This document shows positions 62,475 to 64,000 of a DNA stretch of 64,000 nt, one piece after another. The translations under genes and the position numbers were made by a program. A model generated the notes under the pieces. It saw only the letters and a program-made list of their open reading frames with translations, was not told where the DNA came from and searched no databases. How positions within the stretch are numbered: position 1 is the stretch's first letter; each line of letters starts with the position of its first letter. The stretch comes from Anaerobacterium chartisolvens (GTDB lineage Bacteria; Bacillota; Clostridia; Acetivibrionales; DSM-27016), in contig NZ_QPJT01000015.1 in assembly GCF_003337415.1 (NCBI RefSeq), forward strand, positions 1 to 64,000, read 5' to 3'.

Positions 62475-63983
62475 TTAAATAAATACTGTCTTAAATTCTT
62501 CTATGGCAGCTTTCAGCAAGGCTTCTGTTTCAGAGCTTAATTCACCCGTTTCCGCTATGCCCTCGGGGATCTTAGGATGCCTGTCTCTTATGAACCTGAT
62601 CAGCTCGGTATTAAATCTTTTTACATCCTTCACAGGCAAATCCATAAGATATTTATTGGTAGCGGCATACAGCACCATAACCTGGTCCTCTACATGCATT
62701 GGGGCATACTGAGGCTGCTTTATGGTTTCTATCAGGCGCTCTCCCTGTGTAAGCTTGTCTCGCGTCGCCTTATCAAGATCCGATCCGAACTGGGCAAACA
62801 CGGCAAGATCTCTGTACTGGGCAAGGTTTATTCTCAATGCTCCCGCAACCTTCTTCATGGCCTTTATCTGAGCGGCTCCCCCAACTCTCGATACCGACAG
62901 ACCGACGTTTACAGCAGGCCTCTGTCCGGAGAAAAACAGCTCGGTTTCAAGGTAAATCTGCCCATCGGTAATGGATATTACATTTGTTGGTATATATGCC
63001 GATACGTCGCCTGCAAGCGTTTCTATAATAGGCAGCGCGGTAATGGAGCCTCCCCCCAGAGCATCGCTGAGCCTTGCAGCTCTTTCAAGAAGTCTGGAAT
63101 GCAAATAAAAAACATCTCCGGGATAGGCTTCTCTTCCCGGCGGACGCCTGAGAAGCAGAGACATCGCTCTGTATGCAACGGCATGTTTGGAAAGGTCATC
63201 ATATACTATAAGCACATCCTTATGGTCATTGTACATAAATTCCTCCGCTATGGCACAGCCGGCGTAAGGAGCTATATACTGCACAGGAGCTGTTTCACTT
63301 GCCGTTGAAGAAACAATAACGGTATACTCCATAGCACCGAATTCATCAAGAGTGTTTACTATACCCGCAACCGTCGATGCCTTTTGCCCTATCGCAACAT
63401 AAATGCAAATAACATCCTTGCCCTTTTGATTTATTATAGTATCAATAGCAATAGCGGTTTTACCCGTTTGCCTGTCTCCTATTATAAGCTCTCTCTGTCC
63501 TCTTCCTATGGGTGTCATGGAATCAATTGCCATAATACCTGTCTGCAACGGCTTGGTTACAGACTTTCTGTCAACAACGCCGGGCGCGGTAAAGTCTATT
63601 GGCCTGTACCTGCCTGTATTTATCTCCCCCCTGCCGTCAATAGCGATGCCCATGGGGTTAACCACTCTTCCTATAAGAGCCTTTCCCACCGGCACCTCAA
63701 CCGTTTTACCGGTTCGCTTGACAGGCGAACCCTCCTTTATGTCCTCGGAATTTCCTAAAATAACACATCCTACGTTATCCTCTTCAAGATTTAACGCCAT
63801 TCCCAAAACATTATTGTCAAACTTCAGCAGCTCTCCGGACATGCATCCTTCCAGCCCATATATTCTTGCAATTCCATCTCCTGCCTGAATAACATATCCT
63901 ACATCCTCGGTCTTGGCTTTTACCCCATAGTTCTCAATTTGCTCTTTTATTATTGAACTGATTTCTTCAGGCCTTAAATTCAT
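62475..63983 (-). CDS. atpA: ATP synthase F1 alpha subunit
   Basis: 502 aa, normal length. N-terminal beta-barrel ([19 protein letters not shown]), Walker [21 protein letters not shown], Walker [14 protein letters not shown], and the arginine-finger region [18 protein letters not shown]. Non-catalytic nucleotide-binding subunit alternating with beta. The ATG at 63983 has GAGGTG 8 bases upstream; the last 17 bases of the window could hold the stop of atpH (reading frame LLR-stop), which is too short to call. The b, c and a subunit genes should lie further right. Confidence 0.98.
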   Translation of the reverse strand: MNLRPEEISSIIKEQIENYGVKAKTEDVGYVIQAGDGIARIYGLEGCMSGELLKFDNNVLGMALNLEEDNVGCVILGNSEDIKEGSPVKRTGKTVEVPVGKALIGRVVNPMGIAIDGRGEINTGRYRPIDFTAPGVVDRKSVTKPLQTGIMAIDSMTPIGRGQRELIIGDRQTGKTAIAIDTIINQKGKDVICIYVAIGQKASTVAGIVNTLDEFGAMEYTVIVSSTASETAPVQYIAPYAGCAIAEEFMYNDHKDVLIVYDDLSKHAVAYRAMSLLLRRPPGREAYPGDVFYLHSRLLERAARLSDALGGGSITALPIIETLAGDVSAYIPTNVISITDGQIYLETELFFSGQRPAVNVGLSVSRVGGAAQIKAMKKVAGALRINLAQYRDLAVFAQFGSDLDKATRDKLTQGERLIETIKQPQYAPMHVEDQVMVLYAATNKYLMDLPVKDVKRFNTELIRFIRDRHPKIPEGIAETGELSSETEALLKAAIEEFKTVFI

Positions 63984-64000
63984 TTATATCACCTCAGCAA

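Overview
The window looks like chromosomal DNA of an anaerobic, spore-forming, cellulolytic Clostridia member (moderate GC, very AT-rich intergenic regions). Support: a cellulosomal esterase with a type I dockerin, a three-subunit [FeFe] hydrogenase, the spore-coat transglutaminase Tgl behind a sigma-K-type promoter, and strong G-rich Shine-Dalgarno sites. No species is named.

Region 1 (1-24.0 kb, all minus strand) is the distal promoter end of a hybrid NRPS/PKS cluster that continues past the left edge. From a TTGACA-N17-TATACT promoter at 23973-24001 the order is: type II thioesterase; SyrD/PvdE-type ABC exporter with an extra N-terminal membrane domain; Ntn-hydrolase lipoprotein A; a small membrane protein that duplicates the exporter's N-terminal domain; Ntn-hydrolase lipoprotein B; a 3284-aa FAAL-ACP-C-A-PCP-KS-KR-DH-ACP megasynthase; a KS-AT(dead)-ACP protein; a TubC-docked C-A-PCP NRPS; a free-standing acyltransferase; and the TubC docking domain of another NRPS. 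My reading of the specificity residues is Gly for the first A domain and Ser for the second. The model is a lipid-primed acyl-Gly-ketide-ketide-Ser product, malonate loaded in trans, exported by the ABC protein and probably deacylated outside the membrane by the twin lipoproteins. This parallels pyoverdine maturation (PvdL/PvdE/PvdQ) but with unrelated or distant parts in a Gram-positive.

Region 2 (24.2-30.5 kb, minus) is a transport cassette without any ATPase: sugar-binding lipoprotein, a MalF-like permease broken by one in-frame TGA, a MalG-like permease, a membrane fusion protein and a MacB/FtsX-like permease.

Region 3 (30.6-41.8 kb) holds a dockerin-bearing SGNH esterase, an AnfO-like protein, a split B12-dependent methionine synthase, a small ORF behind a LexA-like operator, ppk/ppx and an FG-GAP-like protein.

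Region 4 (41.8-59.7 kb) holds a GGDEF/HD-GYP protein, hydrogenase genes with a Rex-like box, an LtaS-like enzyme, a two-component system, a sigma-K operon (unknown gene + tgl), a DUF4349-type lipoprotein, an MFS exporter behind a leader with a conditional terminator, an HD protein and a REC protein. Three copies of one small inverted-repeat element (two about 205 bp, one about 98 bp) are scattered here.

Region 5 (59.7-64 kb, minus) is the F1 part of the ATP synthase operon, atpA-atpG-atpD-atpC in transcription order; the upstream part of the operon is outside the window.
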